A stretch of 6,290 bases of DNA from an uncultured bacterium (GTDB lineage Bacteria; Eisenbacteria; RBG-16-71-46; CAIMUX01): assembly GCA_946886185.1 (NCBI GenBank), contig CAMPIC010000185.1, positions 1 to 6,290 on the forward strand. Reading direction: 5' to 3'. Below the pieces are notes generated by a model. That model did not search any database and was not told the DNA's origin. It saw nothing but the letters and a program-made list of their open reading frames with translations. Positions 1 through 6,228 of the stretch are shown one piece after another. The position numbers and the translations under genes were made by a program. How positions within the stretch are numbered: position 1 is the stretch's first letter; each line of letters opens with the position of its first letter.

Positions 1-1488
1 GGCAACGGCGACAGCGGGACGGACGACAACGACGACAGCGGGACGGACGACAACGGCAACAGCGGGACGGACGACAACGACGACGATGATGATGACAACG
101 GCGATGGGGACGACGCCGAGGATGACGAGGACGCTACCCCGAGCAAGAAAGAGGACCAGAAGGGTGAAATCCACCCCGACACCGTGACCGTGCGGCTCGC
201 GCTGCCGAGGGAGAAACCGAGCGGCCTGGTCGCGTTCACCGGCGGCCGCATCATCACCATGGTCGGAGACGAGGTGATCGAGGACGGCACGATCGTGATC
301 CGCGGCGACCGGATCGAGGCGATCGGCGAGGCGGCAGCGATCGCCATCCCCGATGGAGCGAAGGTGTTCGACGTGTCCGGCGCCACGCTCATGCCTGGCT
401 TCATCGACACCCATGCGCACTTCCACTACGACTCGATGGACATCCTTCCGGAGAATCAGTGGGAAGGATGGTGCAACCTCGCCTACGGAGTGACCGCGAC
501 GCACGATCCCTCGGCGAGCTCCTACGAGGTGTTCACCCTCTCGGAGATGATCGAAACCGGCGTTACGAAAGGGCCTCGCACCTATTCGACGGGGTACATC
601 TTGTACGGAGCGGGCGGCGCCGGCAGAGCCGTCATCGAAGATCTGGATTCCGCGCGCCATCACGTCCGCAGACTCAAGCGCTACGGCGCGTTCAGTGTGA
701 AATCGTACATGCAGCCGCGCCGGGATCAGCGCCAATGGGTGATCCAGGCGGCGCGCGAGGAGTCGATGCTGGTGGTTCCGGAAGGCGGGGGCCAGCTCGA
801 GACCAATCTTACGATGGTGTTGGATGGACACACCACCGTCGAACACTCGCTTCCCGTCACGCCGCTCGCACGCGACGTGGTGGAGCTCTTTGCCTCGAGC
901 GGGACCGCGCAAACGCCCACTCTTCTGGTCGCTTATGGCGGAATCTCCGGAGAGAACTGGTTCTATCAGCATCAGGAAGTGTGGCAGAACGAGAAGCTGC
1001 TCCGATTCTTCCCGCGTCCCAGGTTGGACGCGCGGGCAATTCGCCGGCAGCCGATGACGATCGAAGGAGACTGGCACCACATCGAGGTCTCCCAGCAATC
1101 CAAGAAGATCCTCGACGCGGGGGGCATCGTCACTCTCGGCGCGCACGGCCAGCTGCAGGGAATGGGCGCGCACTGGGAGCTTTGGGCGCTGGCCCAGGGA
1201 GGAATGTCGAACATGGAGGCGCTGCGCTGCGCAACCTTCAACGGCGCCTGGGCGCTCGGTCTCGATCACGAAATCGGCAGCCTGGAGGTGAGCAAGCTCG
1301 CCGACCTGCTGGTGCTGGAGCGCAATCCTCTCGAATCGATTTTCAACAGCGACTCCATCGAGTACGTGGTGAAGAACGGAGAAGTGTTCGACGGCGACAC
1401 CATGGATCAACGTTGGCCCGTGGAGCGGCCTTGCCCGCGCTTCGGCTTCCAGGCGTGGGGACCGCCTCTACCCGCAGCGCGCCAGTAG
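1..1488 (+). CDS. Amidohydrolase-family protein, C-terminal part (5' end outside window)
   Basis: The frame is open from base 1 to TAG at 1486-1488, giving 495 visible residues. An internal GTG at 184 is not a likely start because the frame continues upstream through an Asp-rich linker. From about base 190 the protein is a COG1228-type metal-dependent hydrolase: a small beta-sandwich start ('GGRIITMVGDEVIEDG'), the PGFIDTHAHFH metal motif (His at 412, 418, 424), a candidate carbamylated Lys in FSVKSY (700-702), GHTTVEH (His at 829 and 844), GAHGQLQG (His at 1144), and the closing 'LADLLVLERNPL' sandwich strand. In the family I recognise, this domain follows a TolB/PD40 beta-propeller in exported proteins; that half would lie upstream and is not seen. 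The usual strand-5 His is replaced by PEGGG and the usual strand-8 Asp by His. I recall these as traits of this subfamily. The substrate is unknown; peptide or cyclic amide hydrolysis is only a family-level guess. Confidence 0.88.
   Translation, partial: GNGDSGTDDNDDSGTDDNGNSGTDDNDDDDDDNGDGDDAEDDEDATPSKKEDQKGEIHPDTVTVRLALPREKPSGLVAFTGGRIITMVGDEVIEDGTIVIRGDRIEAIGEAAAIAIPDGAKVFDVSGATLMPGFIDTHAHFHYDSMDILPENQWEGWCNLAYGVTATHDPSASSYEVFTLSEMIETGVTKGPRTYSTGYILYGAGGAGRAVIEDLDSARHHVRRLKRYGAFSVKSYMQPRRDQRQWVIQAAREESMLVVPEGGGQLETNLTMVLDGHTTVEHSLPVTPLARDVVELFASSGTAQTPTLLVAYGGISGENWFYQHQEVWQNEKLLRFFPRPRLDARAIRRQPMTIEGDWHHIEVSQQSKKILDAGGIVTLGAHGQLQGMGAHWELWALAQGGMSNMEALRCATFNGAWALGLDHEIGSLEVSKLADLLVLERNPLESIFNSDSIEYVVKNGEVFDGDTMDQRWPVERPCPRFGFQAWGPPLPAARQ
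13..84 (+). repeat. Three tandem 24-bp repeats coding an Asp-rich linker
   Basis: Units at 13-36, 37-60 and 61-84 each encode SGTDDNDD, with GN instead of DD at the end of the second. The first and third units are identical. A GAT/GAC run and further acidic codons follow to about 132, so 23 of the first 44 visible residues are Asp or Glu. The unit is a multiple of three, so copy-number change keeps the reading frame. The segment joins whatever precedes it (probably a propeller) to the amidohydrolase domain. It may continue upstream of the window. Confidence 0.9.
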
Positions 1489-1501
1489 AGAGCGAACGCC
1501 C

Positions 1502-1552
1502 AAGAAGCGCGAGCTCCGAAGAAGCGCGAGCCCCAAAGAAGTGCGAGCGCCT
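1502..1552 (+). repeat. Three 17-bp direct repeats just after the amidohydrolase stop
   Basis: Units at 1502-1518, 1519-1535 and 1536-1552 share the core AAGAAGCGCGAGC (C to T once in the third) followed by a variable four-base tail. A worn further copy may lie between the stop codon and 1501. The array sits in the 247-bp spacer before the laccase gene. It has no dyad symmetry and no T-tract, so it does not look like a terminator. I see no clear sigma-70 promoter in the rest of the spacer. A 5-bp stem at 1654-1667 is too weak to call. Confidence 0.8.
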
Positions 1553-1724
1553 AAAGACGCCGGACGTGGGATTCCCGGATACTCCGGAACAGGGATAACC
1601 GGATATCATGGATAGCTGAGTCACTTCGACGGGGGCCTCCTGTGGGCGGCGGCCTCCGCTGCCGGAGCGCACGAGCCCAGCGCGAGGGGTTCGACCTCGA
1701 CCGTCAACCGCCCCTTCTTCTCTT

Positions 1725-1728
1725 GGAG
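1725..1728 (+). promoter_or_regulatory. GGAG ribosome binding site favouring a TTG start
   Basis: GGAG lies 7 nt before TTG 1736 and 16 nt before the alternative ATG 1745. The spacing favours TTG. The two starts differ by three residues and do not change the signal peptide call. Confidence 0.5.
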
Positions 1729-1735
1729 CTGCAAC

Positions 1736-4700
1736 TTGAAGTCAATGAGTCGGTTGTGGAGCCCCCGTTTCCGTGGCGAAAGCGGGAGGCGCGCTCTTTG
1801 GATCGTGCTGATGCTCATCTCCGGGAGCGGAATCGCCGCGGGGGAGATGGTCACCCTCGAATCGATCGAGGACAACACCCTCTATCAAAACGGCGAGGAC
1901 AACGCGGGAAATGGCGCGGGCAACCATTTCTTCGTGGGAACGACGCTTCAAGGAGACATCCGGCGGGGTCTGGTGCGCTTCGATGTCGCCGGCAACGTTC
2001 CTCCGGGCGCGACGATTGAATCGGCCAGCCTCCAGCTCTATATGTCGCGCGCGCGTTCGAGCACCGGCCGTTCGGTCGTGTTGCATCGCGCGTCCGCGAG
2101 TTGGGGAGAAGGCACCTCCCATGCTCCGGGCGAGGAAGGAGCGGGAACGAGTCCTTCCGTCGACGAGGCGACCTGGTTCTACCGCTTCTACCCGACGCAG
2201 GCATGGGTCGCGCCGGGCGGCGATTACGCGGCGAGCCCGAGCGCCGAAACGGTGGTGGGCGGAAACGGAAACTATCAGTGGTCCTCGCCGGCGATGGCGA
2301 GCGACGTGCAGGGCTGGCGGGAGGATCCGGAGAGCAACTTCGGCTGGATCGTGATCGGAACCGAAAGCGTCACGGCTACGGCGAAGCGTTTCCAGAGTCG
2401 CAGCATCGCGTCGGCCAATCAGAGGCCGCGTCTCATGATCCATTACACGCTCGATCCGGGAGTCGACGCCGGCTCGTGCTGCCTCCCCGATGGCACCTGC
2501 ATCATCCTCACCGAGTCTGACTGCGCGAGCGCGAGCGGGAGCTATCAAGGCGACGACACCACCTGCTCCACCAATCCCTGCACCGGACTGCCGATCACGA
2601 TCCAGATCACCACCTCTCGCGACAACACGCTTTATGAAGAGAGCGGCGCCGTCAGCAACGGAGCCGGAGAGTTCTTCTTCACGGGCAGGCAGTCGAGCGG
2701 AATCAAGCGCAGGGCGGTGATCGGGTTCGACCTCGCTTCCGTCATTCCACAGGGCGCTCTGGTGAGCGAAGCAACGCTGACTCTCCGCACGACGCAGGGA
2801 GGGAGCGCGGCCAACGACGTCAAGCTGCACCGCGCGCGCTCGGACTGGGGAGAAGGAACCTCGGATGCTCTGGGCGATGAGTGGATTGGGGCGCCTGCCA
2901 CTTCCGGCGACGCCACCTGGACTCACCGGCTCTATCCGTCGGCGCTGTGGAACAGTCCGGGCGGCGACTACGAGCCGGTGGCGAGCGCGAGCGCCTACGT
3001 CGCATTCGAGTCGTTCTATTCCTGGTCGAGCGCCGGGATGTTGGACGACCTGCAACGGTGGGTCGACGATCCCGACGCCAACTTCGGATGGGTCATGATC
3101 GGGCAGGAAACCGGCGGCGTCACCACGCAGAAACGATTCGCCAGCCACGAAAACGCGAACGCGACCTACCGGCCGCTCCTCGAGATCACCTACAGCGTTC
3201 CACCTAAGTCCACGACCGGCGCGTGCTGCATGATGGGCGGAATGTGCGAAGTGGTCTCCGCCTTGGCCTGCGGCGCGATGGGAGGGATGTACCTGGGAGA
3301 CGGCGTCGCGTGCATGCCCGGGGCATGCGGTCCGGAGCTCGAGCCGTACGTGGATGCGCTTCCCATTCCCCGGGTCGCAGTTCCGATGAGCGGATCAGCC
3401 GGAGCGGAAGCCACCTACCGGATTCCGATCATCGAGACGCAGCAGCAGCTCCATCGGGATCTTCCCCCGACCACCATCTGGGGATACGACGGAATCTATC
3501 CCGGCCCTACGATCGAGGCGCGAAGAGACGAGCCGGTCACGGTGACATGGGTGAGCGATCTGCGCGATTCCACGGGGACGTTGCGCACCACGCACTATCT
3601 TCCGGTGGATCTGTGCCTCCACGGGCCGAACGAGGAAGGTCCCACTCCGCGCACCGTCGTGCATCTCCATGGAGGTCATGTTCCCGCCGACTCGGACGGG
3701 TATCCGGAAGACGCCATCCTTCCCGGAGAGGAGCAGACCTTCGTCTACCCCAATCGGCAGCTCGCGTCGACTCTCTGGTATCACGATCACGCGCTCGGGA
3801 TCACACGTCTCAACGTGCTGCTGGGTCTCGCGGGGTTTTACATCGTGCGTGATGCGTTCGAGGAGTCGCTCACCCTCCCGTCTGGCCCCTATGAGGTGCC
3901 GCTCGTGATCCAGGATCGATCCTTCCGCGCGGACGGCTCGTTCTACTATCCGGCGGAGTGGGAGGAGCACTTCGTCGGCGACAAAACACTGGTCAACGGG
4001 AAGGTCTGGCCGTATTTCGAGGCAGAGCGCGGCGCCTATCGGTTCCGGATGCTCAATGGGTCCAACTCGCGCACCTACACGCTTGCGCTCTCGAATGGCG
4101 CGCCGATGACGCTGATCGGAGGAGATGGCGGACTGCTGCGGGCGCCGGTCGTGCTCGACAGTCTGACGATCCATCCCGGTGAGCGCGCCGACGTGATCAT
4201 CGATTTCTCCAAGGAGATCGCTGGGTCGGAAATCCTGCTGCGCAACAGCGCGCTGGCGCCCTATCCCTACGGCGATTCCTCGCATCCTCCGCTCGAGGCG
4301 GTGATGAAGTTCATCGTGCGCGTTCCGGCCGGGTTCGCCTGGTCCGCACCCGATTCGCTCCGTCCGATGCAGGCGCTCGAAGAAGCCGACGCGGTGGAGA
4401 GTCGCGACTTCACCCTCGAGAAGTTCAACGATCCGTGCACCGGCTCCATCTGGTTGATCAACGGCCAACATTGGCCGCACATTCACGAGCGTCCGCGCCT
4501 CGGCTCGACCGAGATCTGGAGATTCATCAATCGATCCGGGATGGCGCATCCGATGCACATGCACCTGGTGATGTTCCAGGTGCTCGATATCCAGCCATTC
4601 ACGGTGGTGAACGACACGGTGCAGGTCACTGGTCCGCCGATGCCGCCTGAACCGTCCATGGCCGGATGGAAAGACACTGTCCCTGTCATGCCGGGCGAGA

Positions 4701-5125
4701 TGGTGCGCGTGATCGCGCGCTTCGACGACTATCTCGGCAAGTTTCCGTACCACTGCCACATGCTCGAGCATGAAGATCACGACATGATGCGGCAGTTCGA
4801 GGTGGTCGACAGCACGTCCACGGGGGCTGGCTCATCCGACGTCGCGGTGATCGGTTTGCAGCAGAGCAGCCCCAACCCCGCGGTAGGAGGAACCTCGATC
4901 CGTTTTCAGCTCGCCACGGGGGGGCCGACCCGCATCGATATCTTCGACATCGGAGGGCGCCGCGTTGCCACGCCGCTCGATGAACCGCTGCCGGTGGGCG
5001 AGCACACCCTGTGGTGGGAAAGTCGCGACGAGCACGGGCGAGCGCTTACGCCGGGAATGTACTTCTATAAGCTCACGGCGCCCAACCGTCCGACCGAGTC
5101 GAAGAAGCTGATCATTCTGGAGTGA
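1736..5125 (+). CDS. Secreted CotA-like laccase with two DNRLRE domains, Cys modules and FlgD-like tail
   Basis: This 1129-residue protein is probably an extracellular multicopper oxidase. Residues 1-36 are a signal peptide (Arg-rich start, hydrophobic ALWIVLMLISGSGIA, likely cut near AAG-E). DNRLRE domains lie at about 38-236 and 287-488; they share DNTLY, GAG-F-F-G, WGEGTS, ATW-YP and PGGDY. Each is followed by a six-Cys module (248-282 and 497-531; CC-C-C-C-C). The laccase spans about 535-1025, near CotA length (513). It opens with YVDALPIPR and QLHRDLPPTTIWGYDGIYPGPT, very like Bacillus CotA. All copper ligands are present: HLH 643/645, HDH 683/685, HPMHMH 938/941/943, HCH 1006-1008, His1012 and axial Met1017. 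CotA-type Asp (654) and Glu (1013) near the trinuclear site are kept. The CotA Cys pair near the substrate site, as I recall it, is absent. Residues ~1036-1129 form a FlgD/T9SS-like Ig tail (SPNP, GMYFYKL, KKLIILE). Start TTG 1736 is chosen by ribosome-site spacing; ATG 1745 is possible. Substrate is unknown: phenols, bilirubin-like compounds or metal ions fit the family. Confidence 0.93.
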   Translation: MKSMSRLWSPRFRGESGRRALWIVLMLISGSGIAAGEMVTLESIEDNTLYQNGEDNAGNGAGNHFFVGTTLQGDIRRGLVRFDVAGNVPPGATIESASLQLYMSRARSSTGRSVVLHRASASWGEGTSHAPGEEGAGTSPSVDEATWFYRFYPTQAWVAPGGDYAASPSAETVVGGNGNYQWSSPAMASDVQGWREDPESNFGWIVIGTESVTATAKRFQSRSIASANQRPRLMIHYTLDPGVDAGSCCLPDGTCIILTESDCASASGSYQGDDTTCSTNPCTGLPITIQITTSRDNTLYEESGAVSNGAGEFFFTGRQSSGIKRRAVIGFDLASVIPQGALVSEATLTLRTTQGGSAANDVKLHRARSDWGEGTSDALGDEWIGAPATSGDATWTHRLYPSALWNSPGGDYEPVASASAYVAFESFYSWSSAGMLDDLQRWVDDPDANFGWVMIGQETGGVTTQKRFASHENANATYRPLLEITYSVPPKSTTGACCMMGGMCEVVSALACGAMGGMYLGDGVACMPGACGPELEPYVDALPIPRVAVPMSGSAGAEATYRIPIIETQQQLHRDLPPTTIWGYDGIYPGPTIEARRDEPVTVTWVSDLRDSTGTLRTTHYLPVDLCLHGPNEEGPTPRTVVHLHGGHVPADSDGYPEDAILPGEEQTFVYPNRQLASTLWYHDHALGITRLNVLLGLAGFYIVRDAFEESLTLPSGPYEVPLVIQDRSFRADGSFYYPAEWEEHFVGDKTLVNGKVWPYFEAERGAYRFRMLNGSNSRTYTLALSNGAPMTLIGGDGGLLRAPVVLDSLTIHPGERADVIIDFSKEIAGSEILLRNSALAPYPYGDSSHPPLEAVMKFIVRVPAGFAWSAPDSLRPMQALEEADAVESRDFTLEKFNDPCTGSIWLINGQHWPHIHERPRLGSTEIWRFINRSGMAHPMHMHLVMFQVLDIQPFTVVNDTVQVTGPPMPPEPSMAGWKDTVPVMPGEMVRVIARFDDYLGKFPYHCHMLEHEDHDMMRQFEVVDSTSTGAGSSDVAVIGLQQSSPNPAVGGTSIRFQLATGGPTRIDIFDIGGRRVATPLDEPLPVGEHTLWWESRDEHGRALTPGMYFYKLTAPNRPTESKKLIILE

Positions 5126-5157
5126 AGCGGGATCACGCACCCGAATCGAGCGCCGAC

Positions 5158-5176
5158 CACTCCCGGCGCGGGAGTG
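5158..5176 (+). other. Perfect hairpin in A-type repeat units
   Basis: CACTCCCG and CGGGAGTG form an 8-bp stem with a 3-nt GCG loop. The same hairpin recurs at 5242-5260 and 5326-5344. A variant with one G-T wobble is at 6230-6248. B units lack the left arm and cannot form it. There is no T-tract, so a standard intrinsic terminator is unlikely. The first copy lies 32 nt after the laccase stop and could still protect the transcript 3' end or bind a protein as DNA. Confidence 0.6.
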
Positions 5177-5178
5177 CA

Positions 5179-5361
5179 TGGCACGGATCTGGCGCGGACC
5201 GGTTTCGGCGTGGGAGTGAGTGGCACGGATCTGGCGCAGGCCACTCCCGGCGCGGGAGTGCATGGCACGGATCTGGCGCGGACCGGTTTCGGCGTGGGAG
5301 TGAGTGGCACGGATCTGGCGCAGGCCACTCCCGGCGCGGGAGTGCATGGCACGGATCTGGC
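5179..5361 (+). promoter_or_regulatory. Five phased sigma-54-like -24/-12 boxes
   Basis: TGGCACGGATCTGGC occurs at 5179, 5221, 5263, 5305 and 5347 (15 nt each), exactly 42 bp apart. The sigma-54 consensus is TGGCACG-N4-TTGC. Here the -24 half is perfect, the essential GG and GC pairs have the right spacing, and only one base (TTGC to TGGC) departs. The last box predicts a start of transcription near 5373, giving a 22-nt leader before ATG 5395. Identical boxes in a repeat may simply reflect repeat amplification, so promoter activity is an inference. Confidence 0.35.
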
Positions 5362-5380
5362 GCGGACCGGTTTCGGCGGG

Positions 5381-5386
5381 GGAGGA
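5381..5386 (+). promoter_or_regulatory. GGAGGA ribosome binding site that sets the third gene's start
   Basis: A strong GGAGGA lies 8 nt before ATG 5395. The out-of-frame ATG at 5387 touches the site and cannot use it. The later in-frame ATG 5440 has no comparable site. Confidence 0.75.
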
Positions 5387-5394
5387 ATGAATCG

Positions 5395-6174
5395 ATGGTC
5401 TTTCGCGCGGATAGGGTTCTGCTCGGACGCGGCCATTTCATGCCGCAGCGGCTCGTCCCGACCATCACCTCCTCGCTAATCGCGATGTGCATCCTTGCGA
5501 CCTCCGTTCCCGCCGTGGAACTCGTCGCGCTTGCGCCCATTCGAGACAACACGCTTTTCGAGCGCGAGGATGGGTCGCGCAGCAGCGGCGCGGGAATGTT
5601 CCTCTTCTCCGGCATGAACAGCGACTCGACGGCGCGCCGGGCGGTTCTCGCGTTCGATGTTTCCGCCATCGCCGCGGACGCGGTCATCGACAGCGTCTTC
5701 CTCGAGATCCATGTCTCCCGCGTGAACAACGAATCCGCTGAGCCGCTTTCCGCGCATCGACTGCTGGAGTCGTGGGGAGAGGGAGCTTCCGATTCCGGCG
5801 CGGGAGGGGGCGGCGCCACGTCGGAGACCGGAGATGCCACGTGGATCCATCGATTCTACCCCGATCAGGATTGGTCCAATCCCGGCGGGAATTTCGTCTC
5901 CACTCCGAGCGCCATGACCTCGACCACGGCGCCCGGCGTATATGTGTTGTCCGGGGATGGATTGGCGGAGGACGTTCGCTCGTGGATCGCTGATCCAGGA
6001 ACATCCCATGGTTGGCTCCTCCGAGGGGACGAGTCGGAGCCGACCACGGCCCGTCGGATCGACTCGCGGGAAAACACGGATCCGCAGAGCCACCCCAAGC
6101 TGATTGTCTACTTCACTCCCGCCATCGACCCGGTGATCGAAGCCTCTTGGGGCAAGGTCAAGGCTCGGTTCTGA
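5395..6174 (+). CDS. Secreted single-domain DNRLRE protein
   Basis: The protein has 259 residues from ATG 5395, chosen for the GGAGGA site. The hydrophobic segment ITSSLIAMCILATSVPA ends at about residue 40, consistent with a signal peptide cut after VPA. ATG 5440 (residue 16) would give a shorter, more usual signal peptide and remains possible. No lipobox fits the Cys at residue 32. Residues ~42-241 are one DNRLRE domain with the same landmarks as the two in the laccase: DNTLF, GAGMFLFSG, FDVSAI, SWGEGASD, ATWIHRFYP, PGGNF, SPSA-like PSAM, SWIADP, GWLLRGDE and PKLIVYF. DNRLRE domains are linked to CBM96-type carbohydrate binding, so attachment to a polysaccharide is plausible but unproven. 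It lacks the laccase's Ig tail and ends in a short ASWGKVKARF segment. A frame extension back to GTG 5122, overlapping the laccase stop, is rejected because it would bury the signal peptide. Confidence 0.85.
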   Translation: MVFRADRVLLGRGHFMPQRLVPTITSSLIAMCILATSVPAVELVALAPIRDNTLFEREDGSRSSGAGMFLFSGMNSDSTARRAVLAFDVSAIAADAVIDSVFLEIHVSRVNNESAEPLSAHRLLESWGEGASDSGAGGGGATSETGDATWIHRFYPDQDWSNPGGNFVSTPSAMTSTTAPGVYVLSGDGLAEDVRSWIADPGTSHGWLLRGDESEPTTARRIDSRENTDPQSHPKLIVYFTPAIDPVIEASWGKVKARF

Positions 6175-6201
6175 AGTAACCGGCATCACAAGCGACCAGA
6201 A

Positions 6202-6214
6202 GATGATTATCATC
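6202..6214. promoter_or_regulatory. AT-rich dyad resembling half of a Fur-type operator
   Basis: GATGAT-T-ATCATC is a perfect 6+6 inverted repeat around one base, set in a GC-rich background between the third gene and the next repeat block. It agrees with the last 13 bases of the classical Fur box at 10 positions. It could serve a gene beyond the window. Chance is not excluded at this length. Confidence 0.2.
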
Positions 6215-6228
6215 CGATGACCCGGCTG

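Larger units (their letters stand above)
5157..5384 (+). repeat. Array of 42-bp units in A-B-A-B-A-(B) order, 84-bp higher-order period
   Basis: A units are at 5157-5198, 5241-5282 and 5325-5366. B units are at 5199-5240 and 5283-5324, with a cut-short B from 5367 to about 5384. The A copies are identical to each other, as are the B copies, while A and B differ at 9 of 42 positions. Old divergence of A from B was therefore followed by recent amplification of the AB pair. Both types share CGGCG, GGGAGTG and the box TGGCACGGATCTGGC. The array fills most of the 269-bp gap between the laccase stop and the next gene and stops at that gene's ribosome binding site. Several reading frames stay open through it because 42 is a multiple of three; I do not regard it as coding. 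Confidence 0.95.

Noticed and set aside
459..1598. Long plus-strand frame overlapping the amidohydrolase
   Set aside because: Arg/Ala-rich out-of-frame translation; the other frame contains the whole metal-hydrolase motif set.
1604..1609. TATCAT as a -10 promoter element for the laccase gene
   Set aside because: No -35 element at the right distance and no extended -10; a single hexamer is not enough.
1654..1667. CTCCG-CTGC-CGGAG hairpin as a terminator
   Set aside because: The stem is only 5 bp, there is no T-tract, and such hairpins are frequent in GC-rich DNA.
1760..1800. Tat signal peptide for the laccase
   Set aside because: An RR pair precedes the hydrophobic stretch, but the surrounding residues (GRRALW) do not fit the S/T-RR-x-F-L-K pattern.
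1742..3148. Long open frame on the minus strand opposite the N-terminal half of the laccase gene
   Set aside because: It is Arg/Ala/Asp-rich with no recognisable domain and lies wholly opposite a gene with clear domains. Such shadows are common in GC-rich DNA.
3395..4780. Long open frame on the minus strand opposite the laccase domain
   Set aside because: His/Arg-rich shadow of conserved laccase codons with no family match I recognise.
5157..5384. CRISPR array
   Set aside because: Units are directly joined with no unique spacers between them, and no cas gene is present.
5122..5394. Upstream extension of the third gene to GTG 5122, overlapping the laccase stop as GTGA
   Set aside because: It would translate the 42-bp repeats and bury the signal peptide more than 100 residues inside; a strong ribosome binding site precedes ATG 5395.
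5133..5436. Pro/Arg-rich minus-strand frames across the repeat array
   Set aside because: They are explained by the repeat length being a multiple of three; no start signal or domain is visible.
5174..5479. Frame through the repeats with a regular 14-residue GTDLA-containing period
   Set aside because: The period follows simply from a 42-bp stop-free unit, most other frames are open too, and no start signal fits.
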